DNA of 10,690 nucleotides. Source: an uncultured Porphyromonadaceae bacterium (lineage in GTDB: Bacteria > Bacteroidota > Bacteroidia > Bacteroidales > Muribaculaceae). The stretch covers positions 1 to 10,690 of the forward strand of contig CALDIF010000067.1 in the NCBI GenBank assembly GCA_937901905.1, in the 5' to 3' direction. The position numbers and the translations under genes are program-made. The notes beneath the pieces are model-generated. The model saw only the letters and a program-made list of their open reading frames with translations. It searched no databases and was not told the DNA's origin. Positions 1 to 6,130 of this stretch are shown in pieces (position 1 is the stretch's first letter; the number at the start of each line of letters is the position of its first letter).

Positions 1-62
1 GCACTCTCCGCCTGCTCACCGTTCACCGTCAAGGTCACCGTCGATGTCGTGTTATATCCCAT
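1..62 (-). CDS. Start of a probable phage tail tape-measure protein (partial)
   Basis: An ATG at 62 on the minus strand opens a frame that runs off the window edge after 20 codons (MGYNTTSTVTLTVNGEQAES). The short Thr/Val-rich start followed by NGEQAES resembles, from memory, the first residues of tape-measure proteins in Bacteroidales prophages, which set tail length and line the tail tube. The start lies 6 nt after the stop of the preceding 174-aa gene on the same strand, so the two are probably co-transcribed. Only 20 residues are visible, so the family assignment is weak. A large protein with long helical repeats just left of this window would support it. Confidence 0.4.
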   Translation of the reverse strand, partial: MGYNTTSTVTLTVNGEQAES

Positions 63-68
63 GTCGTT

Positions 69-593
69 TTATTTGTGGTGTGAGAAACATTTAATTTCAA
101 GGCTATCAACAAAGGCCTTTTCGCGAAGCTCCGCCTCTCGATAATTACCGCTCACGGCGTAAACGCCGCTCGCGATATGCCCCAAGTCAAAGTAAAATCC
201 GCAGTTGATACCCACGAAGTTCATCAAGTCCTCAAACTGGATGTCTTGACCCATCAAAATACGCTTGTCACCGTCGCACTCCTTCAACAAGTGAAACAAC
301 GATTCCAGATAGCCGTGGTCGAAATGCCCCAACTCCTTAACGTCGCGGTGCAACAACTCGTCGCAGTCTTTGGCAAACAAATACCGGGCTACATCGCCCA
401 TCTGCTGCCATGCGAGCGCAAGAATACGCCCCTCAAAGTGCGCAATCATGCCACAACCGCCGTCAAAACGCACCTCATATCCCGCAGAAGTCCATTTCGA
501 CTGCACTTCATTTACCTGCTTGCTGCAAAACGGCTCTTGCAATCGCAAGGCCCAATTCACCTGCTTAACCAATTCTTTTTTATCCGTAAACAT
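69..593 (-). CDS. Hypothetical protein, 174 aa, next to a tail-like gene
   Basis: I do not recognise this protein. It is soluble-looking, with no signal peptide or membrane segment, is rich in Cys, His and acidic residues, and ends in SHHK. The open frame extends upstream to a TTG at 659. I chose the ATG at 593 because a good Bacteroidales promoter (-33 TTTG at 650-653, -7 TACTTTTG at 623-630 as read on the minus strand) lies inside that upstream part, and because the stretch from 659 overlaps the terminator of the neighbouring operon. The stop is 6 nt before the tape-measure-like ATG at 62, which suggests one transcript and perhaps a tail-associated or cargo role. Having its own promoter is unusual for a late structural phage gene, so a moron-like cargo gene is also possible. 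Confidence 0.65.
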   Translation of the reverse strand: MFTDKKELVKQVNWALRLQEPFCSKQVNEVQSKWTSAGYEVRFDGGCGMIAHFEGRILALAWQQMGDVARYLFAKDCDELLHRDVKELGHFDHGYLESLFHLLKECDGDKRILMGQDIQFEDLMNFVGINCGFYFDLGHIASGVYAVSGNYREAELREKAFVDSLEIKCFSHHK

Positions 594-600
594 AGAAATT

Positions 601-629
601 ACTTTTGCGATAAAACTTTCCGCAAAAGT
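601..629. promoter_or_regulatory. Perfect 9-bp inverted repeat over the -7 box, candidate operator
   Basis: ACTTTTGCG (601-609) and CGCAAAAGT (621-629) are perfect reverse complements with an 11-nt spacer. The right arm overlaps the -7 box of the 174-aa gene and the left arm lies between it and the start codon, a typical place for a dimeric repressor to block transcription. The left arm, with the preceding T, also reads TACTTTTG on the plus strand, so a divergent -7 box is possible but lacks a clear -33 partner. Confidence 0.45.
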
Positions 630-653
630 ACCTTTAAGCCACGACCCACCAAA
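623..653 (-). promoter_or_regulatory. Promoter of the 174-aa gene
   Basis: Read on the minus strand, a TTTG (650-653) is followed after exactly 19 nt by TACTTTTG (623-630). This matches the Bacteroidales sigma-ABfr consensus of TTTG and TAnnTTTG with a 19-21 nt spacer. The ATG at 593 is about 30 nt downstream of the -7 box. This is the best promoter match in the window. Confidence 0.7.
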
Positions 654-658
654 AGACA

Positions 659-690
659 AAAAAACCGCCCCCTCACGGAAGCGGTTTTTT
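659..690. terminator. Bidirectional intrinsic terminator after the specificity gene
   Basis: AAAAAACCGC (659-668) and GCGGTTTTTT (681-690) form a perfect 10-bp stem with a 12-nt loop. It sits directly after the TAA stop (692-694) of the minus-strand specificity gene, and the transcript then runs into a T-rich stretch. The plus strand also ends in six T. It separates the restriction operon from the tail-like genes, so the operon is transcriptionally insulated on this side. Confidence 0.85.
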
Positions 691-691
691 A

Positions 692-1786
692 TTATGTTGT
701 CATTTTGCTTTGCAAATATTTCGCTATTGTATCGCTTTCAAGTTTTCTCATATAATTCTCCATGTAATCCCAATCTGGAGAGCCATCGGAACAAGCAGGT
801 AAGGTTAAGACCTCTTTTCTCAATCGTGATGCACTTCGCTTGTAGCCAAAATTATATTTACCTCTAATGCGGTCAGCTATTGTCGTAATAAATGTGCCAG
901 TGTATTTGTTTAGTCTTTCGTGATAGCCTATCGATATATCAGATGTAGCTATAAAATCGCTTGGAATATACATGGAATAACCCATAGAGCCCTCGCCATT
1001 GCGAATAAATGCAATGCAATTCCCTTTTTGAATAAGTTCTGGAATAGGTTCAACAAATGATAGAACACCGTTATTTTGATTGGTTGCGCCTAAATATTGT
1101 ATTCCGTTAAGATTTTGAACAAGTTTATTTAGACCTTTAGATTTCCCTGCATATAGTTCGGGAAATATGCTGGAAATAAGGTAATTATTCCATATTACCC
1201 CCCCCGAAATAACTGATTTACAATCAGTTATGCGCTTTTGTAGGATAGGCAATGTTGCTTTTAATATGTCGTCCTCTACTTTTCGCATAAAGTCCGACAT
1301 AAAGGCAAAATCGATTTCTCCCTTTTCGTCAGCAGGTAAATATAATCGACCTTTTCTCAATCTCGTTAACGTTGCGCCATAACTCCCCCAACTGAATTTT
1401 TTCACTAATTGTTTTATCGCAACAATTAGGAACATGGCATTATATTTGTCTAATTTTTGATGGCGAACAACTTGAATATTTTGCCCGGTATAAAATGATG
1501 ATGGTTGATAAAAAACTGTTTGTGTATCTAAACCGATAGTTATCACATTTCCCTCATCAATTTTATAACGCGAAGACTGAGTATTGATAAAATCATCAAT
1601 ACCATTTGTCCTATCTGTGCGAGTTAAATAGGGAATATTGCCCTCTCCGTTGATAAGTTTGTTTCGGTCTATGCCGCTACCCGTAGCGGTAATTGCAAAT
1701 TCCTCACCAAAAACAAACTCCTTCCAATTTGAACCGAGAGATTTGCCCCCCCCTTTATTAATTCGTTGATTATTAGACGTTTGCAT
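692..1786 (-). CDS. Specificity subunit with target-recognition modules 2 and 3
   Basis: A 364-aa DNA specificity (S) subunit of the Type I / BcgI kind, which selects the DNA site for the nuclease-methyltransferase encoded upstream. It holds two homologous modules of about 165 residues: module 2 at about 20-188, starting NWKEF, and module 3 at about 198-361, starting WNNYL. Both carry an LxKY helix, a conserved RLR and a closing F/YM-x-x-F/YMRK helix. This two-module size matches BcgI S subunits (about 340 aa). The codons for S194-G195-G196-V197 lie on a G8 tract between the modules, currently in frame. The ATG at 1786 lies inside the preceding frame, 118 nt before that frame stops and shortly before another G8 tract. 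Residues 1-19 are therefore probably linker, and this frame may be the downstream part of a longer gene. A terminator follows at once. Confidence 0.8.
   Translation of the reverse strand: MQTSNNQRINKGGGKSLGSNWKEFVFGEEFAITATGSGIDRNKLINGEGNIPYLTRTDRTNGIDDFINTQSSRYKIDEGNVITIGLDTQTVFYQPSSFYTGQNIQVVRHQKLDKYNAMFLIVAIKQLVKKFSWGSYGATLTRLRKGRLYLPADEKGEIDFAFMSDFMRKVEDDILKATLPILQKRITDCKSVISGGVIWNNYLISSIFPELYAGKSKGLNKLVQNLNGIQYLGATNQNNGVLSFVEPIPELIQKGNCIAFIRNGEGSMGYSMYIPSDFIATSDISIGYHERLNKYTGTFITTIADRIRGKYNFGYKRSASRLRKEVLTLPACSDGSPDWDYMENYMRKLESDTIAKYLQSKMTT
1198..1205 (-). repeat. G8 homopolymer tract between modules 2 and 3
   Basis: Eight C on the plus strand, so eight G in the coding strand, lie exactly at the boundary of the second and third recognition modules. 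With eight G the frame continues into module 3. With seven, the next codon is TAA. With nine, a TAA comes four codons after the tract. Either slip would cleanly remove module 3. Homopolymeric G tracts of this length are classic slipped-strand contingency sites in bacterial genes. Confidence 0.8.
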
Positions 1787-2295
1787 AATCTTTCTAATGT
1801 TGGTTTTAATATTTCTTGCTCCCTATTAAATTGAAAGTCGTGCATGAAATCCCAATCGGGCATCATGCCATTTTCAGTTACCGGCAACATCAATTTAAAT
1901 GAACGCAACCTATTGCTATTTATGGAATAACCATGACCAAATCGATTTCTTTGCTTAGTTATACAAGCAGCGACGAACAAAAGTTGATACTTTGTTAGGT
2001 CTGATTTTGGTATTAATGCGGTCACATGGCTATCAAGAGCCATTTTATAAGGTTGATAATACGCAATTCCAGCACCACCGTCACCGTCATTGTTAAGCGT
2101 GATAATTCCACCTGAAAATAACTTTTTATTGTTTGGAGCAACAAAATCCTTAAAGCCATTTTCAATTTTACGAGCTGAAACTAATGGTATCGCACCTGTA
2201 GTAAGCGAAGCCATATTATTTTGATTGCCTTTTTCAAAATCGAAAAAGTCACTCAAATAAAAATCACGCCATTCTATTGTACTAAACTCCCTCAT
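1669..2295 (-). CDS. Specificity subunit with target-recognition module 1
   Basis: A 208-aa protein containing one recognition module (about residues 8-175, from EWRDF to CKRLI) homologous to the two modules encoded just downstream. The shared signs are LTKY, NRLR and the PDWDFM helix. After residue 181 the frame crosses a G8 tract and continues for about 25 unrelated residues to a stop at 1669. These are a frame-shifted reading of the start of module 2. One added G (nine) or two fewer (six) would fuse this protein in frame to the 364-aa frame. I chose the ATG at 2295 (MREF) over the one at 2337 because it starts just before the module and overlaps the methyltransferase stop by 14 nt, suggesting coupled translation. 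Single-module S proteins of the Type I family can work as dimers that see symmetric bipartite sites, so this form may be functional. Confidence 0.75.
   Translation of the reverse strand: MREFSTIEWRDFYLSDFFDFEKGNQNNMASLTTGAIPLVSARKIENGFKDFVAPNNKKLFSGGIITLNNDGDGGAGIAYYQPYKMALDSHVTALIPKSDLTKYQLLFVAACITKQRNRFGHGYSINSNRLRSFKLMLPVTENGMMPDWDFMHDFQFNREQEILKPTLERLCKRLIINELIKGGANLSVQIGRSLFLVRNLQLPLRVAA
1746..1753 (-). repeat. G8 homopolymer tract between modules 1 and 2
   Basis: Eight C on the plus strand, eight G in the coding strand, lie at the junction of the first and second recognition modules. At eight G, module 1 is out of frame with module 2 and ends after a short frame-shifted tail. At nine G the codons read on through KGGGKSLGSNWKEF into module 2. 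At seven G a stop arises about 16 codons later. Same length and same relative position as the tract at 1198-1205. Confidence 0.8.
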
Positions 2296-4207
2296 CGCTA
2301 TTGTCTTTATTATCATCAAACAAATAACCACGACCATGAGTTAGCATATTAAACTCAAATGTCAAGTAATCAGCCATTGTACGCTCAAAATCTTCAACGC
2401 TTGGTATTTCATCGTTGAAGTAATAAAATGCGTGCAACCATTCATCATCTGCTTCGATAGTGGTTTCTACGCAAAATTTTGTTTCAGCCTCAACACGACC
2501 AAACCAAACATCAAGTAAATGCTGTTTCTTGTCTTTTGCCGATGGCATTTCAACAAGTCCAACGTGTTTCTTCACTTCAAATCCATCATCTTCAAAATTG
2601 ATAAATTTGCATTTGTGGTCTTTTTCGTGTGGTATTCCTGCTGTGAATATTGCAATACATGGATTTGTACCCACCCCATAGAAAGTGTTATTGTTCAATG
2701 TTATAACTCCTTCTAAAGTGTGGTGTTTTAAAATACTTGCCTTTATATTTCTCTCTTCTGCCGATTTGCCGGTTACTGACGATTGGGGCACTATCACAAT
2801 AGCACGACCACCAACAACAAGGGAATTAAGTAAATGCTCGGTAAAATTAATTTCATATTGACTTGGGTCTTGACGTGAACCCTGCGAATATGGCGGATTC
2901 ATCATGCCCACGGTACAACCGTTTAATTGCAGTTTTTTGGGATTCTCCTTAAGAAAATCTTTATTTTCAAGATTGCTCTTACCATCGCCTCTCAAAATCA
3001 TATTTGTTGTGGCGATTGTAAACATATATGGTTGAGACTCAATACCATATAATTGGTCTTGTCTGATATGGCGTTTTTCTTGGTCGCTGTCCGCTTGGCT
3101 CAACATTTTATGCATAGCGGCAATCAAAAAACCTGCCGTGCCACAACATGGGTCAAATACTACATCGTTAGGCTTCAAGTCCACTAAATCACAAAACAAC
3201 TCGGTTATATGTTTCGGCGTTAAGACAATACCCAAACTTTGCCCGTCACCGCCCGAATACGACATAAATTCACTATAAAAGCGTCCTAAATAGTCCTCTG
3301 CCGATTTGGTGTAGCGCAGACTTTTGTAAATGCTGTTATAGATAAATTCGGTGTAGTGTTTTAGGGGCGTTTTGCCTAAAACCTCGTTTACCTCGTTTAT
3401 TCGCGGGGTGTCCTTAATTACATTGAACTGACTAAGCAATTTATCACGCTTGGTTGAGGGTGTTACATTAACTCGCTGCAAGTGTGATTCTATCGCTTTA
3501 TAGATTTTTTCGCCGTCGGTAGTTACTTCGTCGCCAATCAGTAAAGAAATTGCAAAGTTGTTATTTTGAATTTCTTGCAGGGCGATAAGAATACCCGATA
3601 CAATTAGCGGCTTGTCTTGGTCTTGTATGCTGCCATAGGTGCGTAAATCTTCATGCAGTTGTTGCGCTTCTTTCAAAATTTCCGCCGTTGCTTTCTCTTT
3701 GTCGGTTTCCTCTTTGAGAATTTCTGTTAGGTAGTATTCATCAATATTATTCTCACTGAAAGATACAAACGTTTCCACATCATTAAGCACGTCCCAATTT
3801 CCGCGCTCGTTGATGAAAATAGGCGTTATGCGGTGCCGTTTTGGGTCGCCCGATACTCCAAAAGCAATAATTTTCTTGAATGACGTATGCTTGGCAAGGT
3901 GTAAGCCATAAAATAATGCGCCATTCATTGCGTAGTCTCTTACGTCTTTAACCTCTTGCGAAATCAAGTTATCGGCATCATATTTCACATGAGCCGATAA
4001 ATCCGCCTTATCTTCAATCACCAATAAGAAATCACGAACCACGCAAACAAATTCGGGATAACCCGCTTTGCCTGTGCCGGACTTCGACGCAGTTTTTAAT
4101 GCGTCGTTTATTTCCTTTATGTTACTGCCTTGCTCTGAAAATGTAATGTCGGCTTCTTCAAGCATTTTCCTAACAAGACCGTCCGTTATAATCTCTTGTT
4201 TTGCCAT
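2282..4207 (-). CDS. BcgI-like fused restriction nuclease and N6-adenine methyltransferase
   Basis: A 641-aa bifunctional restriction-modification (RM) subunit. Residues 1-140 form a PD-(D/E)XK nuclease domain like HsdR_N. The motif is P51-E52, then 12 residues, then E65-D66-K67, the same arrangement I recall for BcgI subunit A, which is also about 640 aa. Residues about 200-330 are a helical HsdM-like region. The adenine methyltransferase core follows, with motif I DPCCGTAGF (352-360) for S-adenosylmethionine and the catalytic NPPY (437-440). No separate translocase HsdR is present and none is needed in this class: enzymes of this type cut on both sides of a bipartite site and methylate adenines within it, using a separate S subunit. 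The S genes follow directly with a 14-nt overlap. All catalytic motifs are intact. A phage-borne methyltransferase without nuclease activity is less likely given the intact EDK motif. Confidence 0.85.
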   Translation of the reverse strand: MAKQEIITDGLVRKMLEEADITFSEQGSNIKEINDALKTASKSGTGKAGYPEFVCVVRDFLLVIEDKADLSAHVKYDADNLISQEVKDVRDYAMNGALFYGLHLAKHTSFKKIIAFGVSGDPKRHRITPIFINERGNWDVLNDVETFVSFSENNIDEYYLTEILKEETDKEKATAEILKEAQQLHEDLRTYGSIQDQDKPLIVSGILIALQEIQNNNFAISLLIGDEVTTDGEKIYKAIESHLQRVNVTPSTKRDKLLSQFNVIKDTPRINEVNEVLGKTPLKHYTEFIYNSIYKSLRYTKSAEDYLGRFYSEFMSYSGGDGQSLGIVLTPKHITELFCDLVDLKPNDVVFDPCCGTAGFLIAAMHKMLSQADSDQEKRHIRQDQLYGIESQPYMFTIATTNMILRGDGKSNLENKDFLKENPKKLQLNGCTVGMMNPPYSQGSRQDPSQYEINFTEHLLNSLVVGGRAIVIVPQSSVTGKSAEERNIKASILKHHTLEGVITLNNNTFYGVGTNPCIAIFTAGIPHEKDHKCKFINFEDDGFEVKKHVGLVEMPSAKDKKQHLLDVWFGRVEAETKFCVETTIEADDEWLHAFYYFNDEIPSVEDFERTMADYLTFEFNMLTHGRGYLFDDNKDNSDEGV

Positions 4208-4526
4208 TGTTGTTGATGGTGAATTTGCTTTTACTGAATTGCAAAGTTAATCAATATTTCCCAATTTGAGCCGCCCTGTGAATAACTTTTTGTCCAAAGG
4301 GTAAAATTTGAGCAAAAAAGGGAGCGCACTATTTCGTTAACCATTAAACTTTAACCGTTAACCTCAGCCGTAAGGCTGATTTAATGCACTCCCCAAGATT
4401 GAGCAACATAAACAGTCTTTATCTCTCTAAACCATAAACTATACACTCTACACAAGCGAGCAACGCTCGCTATTTTTGCGTGCTGGCCGAGGTTCACTGA
4501 CCGCACACCGCCGCAGTCGCGGCGAC
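4208..4526. other. Non-coding region with several hairpins between the RM operon and the portal remnant
   Basis: No plausible gene lies here. It holds the RM promoter at its left end. An imperfect inverted repeat (GGGAGCGCA at 4320-4328, TGCACTCCC at 4385-4393, one mismatch) encloses three TTAACC repeats (starting 4337, 4351 and 4358) and a small hairpin TCAGCC-GTAA-GGCTGA (4364-4379). A 7-bp hairpin AGCGAGC-AAC-GCTCGCT (4455-4471) is followed by five T on the plus strand. A further hairpin CGCCGC-AGTC-GCGGCG (4509-4524) lies just after the portal stop. The last may slow minus-strand transcription but has no T run. The base composition changes here from AT-rich to GC-rich, so this is a likely boundary of the acquired module. 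Confidence 0.5.
4242..4249 (-). promoter_or_regulatory. Promoter of the restriction-modification operon (-7 box)
   Basis: Read on the minus strand, TAACTTTG matches the Bacteroidales -7 consensus TAnnTTTG and lies 34 nt before the ATG at 4207. I see no convincing TTTG at the expected -33 distance, only an AT-rich stretch with TTGGG nearby, so the promoter may be weak. The leader to the start codon has no Shine-Dalgarno site, as usual in this order. Confidence 0.5.
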
Positions 4527-4916
4527 TTATGCTGTGAACTCGCCCGAGCCGCTGACGCGGGTTGATGCTCGCTCAGCATTGCCATGTGCGTCACTTATCG
4601 TGACTTGTTGCACATCGCAATGCTGATTGAGCAGGGTGAGTTGGATGAACGGCACATCGACTTTGCAGCCTTGCCAGCCGTTGAAACGGATAATCATTTG
4701 ATGCACGGTGAAAAGCAGGTCGTGATACGGCTTTTGCAGGGCCTGGGCGATGGTGTACAGCTCGCGCTTGTCGCTGCCGCTGTTGTTGGTCTGCGACTTG
4801 CCCGGCACACTGCCGACAAGGTTACTATGCACACGCATAGTAAAGCAGAACATATTCACGGCCTCCTGAATGTCGGTTGACCAGTCACCGCCCTCTTTGG
4901 TGTCGGAGTCAAATCT
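4527..4916 (-). pseudogene. C-terminal fragment of the phage portal-like gene
   Basis: The frame from about FDSDTKEGGDW to the TAA at 4527 continues the portal-like protein whose first 337 residues are encoded upstream, but in another frame (shifted by one nucleotide). It contains the segments VHSNLVGSVPGKSQTNNSG and KRELYTIAQALQKPYHD, which look like the conserved C-terminal core of Bacteroidales phage portal proteins. The frame is open upstream as far as 5063, but that part is only a shadow reading of the portal N-terminal part and has an Arg/Ser-rich composition unlike a real protein. The two fragments together would give roughly 465 residues, a normal portal size. It is probably not translated by itself unless the inserted element supplies a promoter or ribosomes bypass the gap. 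Confidence 0.65.
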
Positions 4917-4980
4917 GCGATTGAGCGAGTGCAGTGCCAAGCTTGCTTGAACATTGCCGAGCGTGAGCAGATTATCTAAT
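4914..4980. repeat. About 67-bp insertion splitting the portal-like gene
   Basis: Joining the portal fragments (NK-I/F-DSDTKEGGDW) requires removal of about 67 bp. The segment has 7-bp inverted ends, AATCTGC (4912-4918) and GCAGATT (4967-4973), and a 5-bp direct repeat AATCT at 4912-4916 and 4978-4982. Exact boundaries are ambiguous by a few bases. Read on the minus strand it contains CTTG, then 20 nt, then CAGATTTG, which resembles a degenerate Bacteroidales promoter. The peptide it would encode (NVQASLALHSLNR) looks familiar to me from short spurious reading frames in Prevotella-like genomes, so it may be a dispersed repeat. This last point is memory, not a search result. Confidence 0.55.
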
Positions 4981-5985
4981 CTTGTTGATGACGACCTCGT
5001 GCTGCACCTCGCCTGTGGGAGCGACATAGAATGTCGAGAACCACACCTTGCCCGCGTTCTCAACGCCGGTGAGGAAGTCGAGGATCTGCTGCTTCTCGCG
5101 GACGATGCGCTTCTGCTGCTGGTGGCGGTCGGTGATGCCCTCGGCCTTGAAAATCGAATCCCAATATTTGTTGGAGATTTCGATTTGGTACTTGATTGGG
5201 GCGTTGTTCTTCAACTTCGCCTCTTTCGCCATACCGATGAGCTGCTTGATGTTGTACCACTTGCCACGGAACAGCGAGGCATAGTAGGGAATGGGATAGT
5301 AAGTGCTGTCGGGTGTGGGGACACGTGTCAGCACGGCGAACTTGCGCGACTTGGTGCGGACTCTCCGCCGTCCGTCGTCGCCGGCGATGCGTCCGAGCCG
5401 AATGGCGAGGTCGCGCCACGGCGAATTGATGTCGAGCAAGTCAATGACCTCGATGTCCTCGCGTCGGCTGACGGACTGCCGCCAGTTGGCGTAGAGGATG
5501 TGGCGTATGCTGCCGTCTCGCTCCGCAGGGGTGAGCCGGCAGTAGCAAGCCTCCTTGCGCAGCAGCCTCACAATCCTCGTGCCGTCGGCATTGAGGATAA
5601 CTACACTCACGCAGAAGCCGAAGTGCTTGAAGTCCTGGCACACTCCGAGGAAATAACTGGGCAGCGCGTTGTCGAGCAGGAAGTCCTCGACCTGCTGCTT
5701 GACCGCTGCGCTGCACTCGTCCGTGCCATACTGCAAGCCGCTGCCGTAGCACACTTCGGCGTTGAACTGCTGGCACGTCGATAGGGTTTCGTCGTCCTCA
5801 ATGAGTTTGAGGATATTGTAGGGCATCATGTTGTCGCCGCCCCACGGCATATAGGACAGCGACTTGTCGATGACGGTAGGCACGATGTCGCAGTCCTCCT
5901 TGAACACCTTTCCCGAATCCACTTGGAACGCCGCCGAAGCGTTCAGCGAGGGAATGGTTTCTACACTATTAAAATTTAACTCCAT
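4972..5985 (-). CDS. Phage portal-like protein, truncated at 337 aa
   Basis: A 337-aa product starting MELNFNSVET and ending VVINKIR at a TAA brought in by the inserted segment. Segments such as MPWGGDNMMPYNILKLI, CQDFKHFGF and STYYPIPYYASLFRGKWYN resemble, from memory, portal proteins of Bacteroidales phages, which form the dodecameric DNA gate at one capsid vertex and bind terminase. The assignment is by resemblance and not by a single diagnostic motif. About 130 C-terminal residues continue in another frame downstream, so the product is probably non-functional. No terminase gene precedes it: an outer-membrane receptor operon lies upstream, so this is likely the broken edge of a prophage. 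It is clearly richer in G+C than the restriction genes next to it. Confidence 0.65.
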   Translation of the reverse strand: MELNFNSVETIPSLNASAAFQVDSGKVFKEDCDIVPTVIDKSLSYMPWGGDNMMPYNILKLIEDDETLSTCQQFNAEVCYGSGLQYGTDECSAAVKQQVEDFLLDNALPSYFLGVCQDFKHFGFCVSVVILNADGTRIVRLLRKEACYCRLTPAERDGSIRHILYANWRQSVSRREDIEVIDLLDINSPWRDLAIRLGRIAGDDGRRRVRTKSRKFAVLTRVPTPDSTYYPIPYYASLFRGKWYNIKQLIGMAKEAKLKNNAPIKYQIEISNKYWDSIFKAEGITDRHQQQKRIVREKQQILDFLTGVENAGKVWFSTFYVAPTGEVQHEVVINKIR

Positions 5986-6098
5986 AATTCTGCGATTTTC
6001 TCACCGCAAAGGTGCTGCAAGTCGAAAGCAAACCCAAACTGGTTTGAAGTTTGCTGAGGCGCAGCGCACCTTCGCAAATTTCATTGCAAAATTATGGA
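5981..6098. repeat. Large imperfect palindrome over the portal start codon
   Basis: Three pairs of perfect arms share one centre near 6040: TCCATAATT (5981-5989) with AATTATGGA (6090-6098), AAGGTGC (6009-6015) with GCACCTT (6066-6072), and AGCAAAC (6027-6033) with GTTTGCT (6049-6055). The left arm contains the portal ATG. The right arm contains a mirror-image ATG at 6094 with the same ATGGAG context. The whole 118-bp stretch could extrude as a cruciform, or it could be an inverted duplication of a promoter-leader region. Confidence 0.6.
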
Positions 6099-6130
6099 GC
6101 TATACCCGTTTTCTAAAAGACAAGGAATTA

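Noticed and set aside
594..659. Upstream extension of the 174-aa gene to a TTG at 659
   Set aside because: The stretch contains the gene's promoter and overlaps the terminator of the restriction operon; the ATG at 593 lies at a suitable distance after the -7 box.
2296..2337. Earlier ATG at 2337 for the first specificity frame
   Set aside because: It would add 14 hydrophobic residues unrelated to S subunits and overlap the methyltransferase by 56 nt; the ATG at 2295 sits just before the module.
4337..4364. TTAACC repeats as a CRISPR array or replication iterons
   Set aside because: Three 6-bp units with uneven spacing and no uniform spacers; too short for CRISPR, and no replication gene is nearby.
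4917..5063. N-terminal part of the 178-codon frame starting at 5063
   Set aside because: It is an off-frame reading of the intact portal N-terminal part and then of the inserted segment; only the portion after about 4916 resembles the portal.
4954..5784. Long plus-strand open frame of 276 codons opposite the portal-like gene
   Set aside because: It is a complementary-strand shadow of a GC-rich gene; the product is Leu/Val/Ala/Glu-rich without domain signs, while the minus-strand frame has the coherent portal-like protein.
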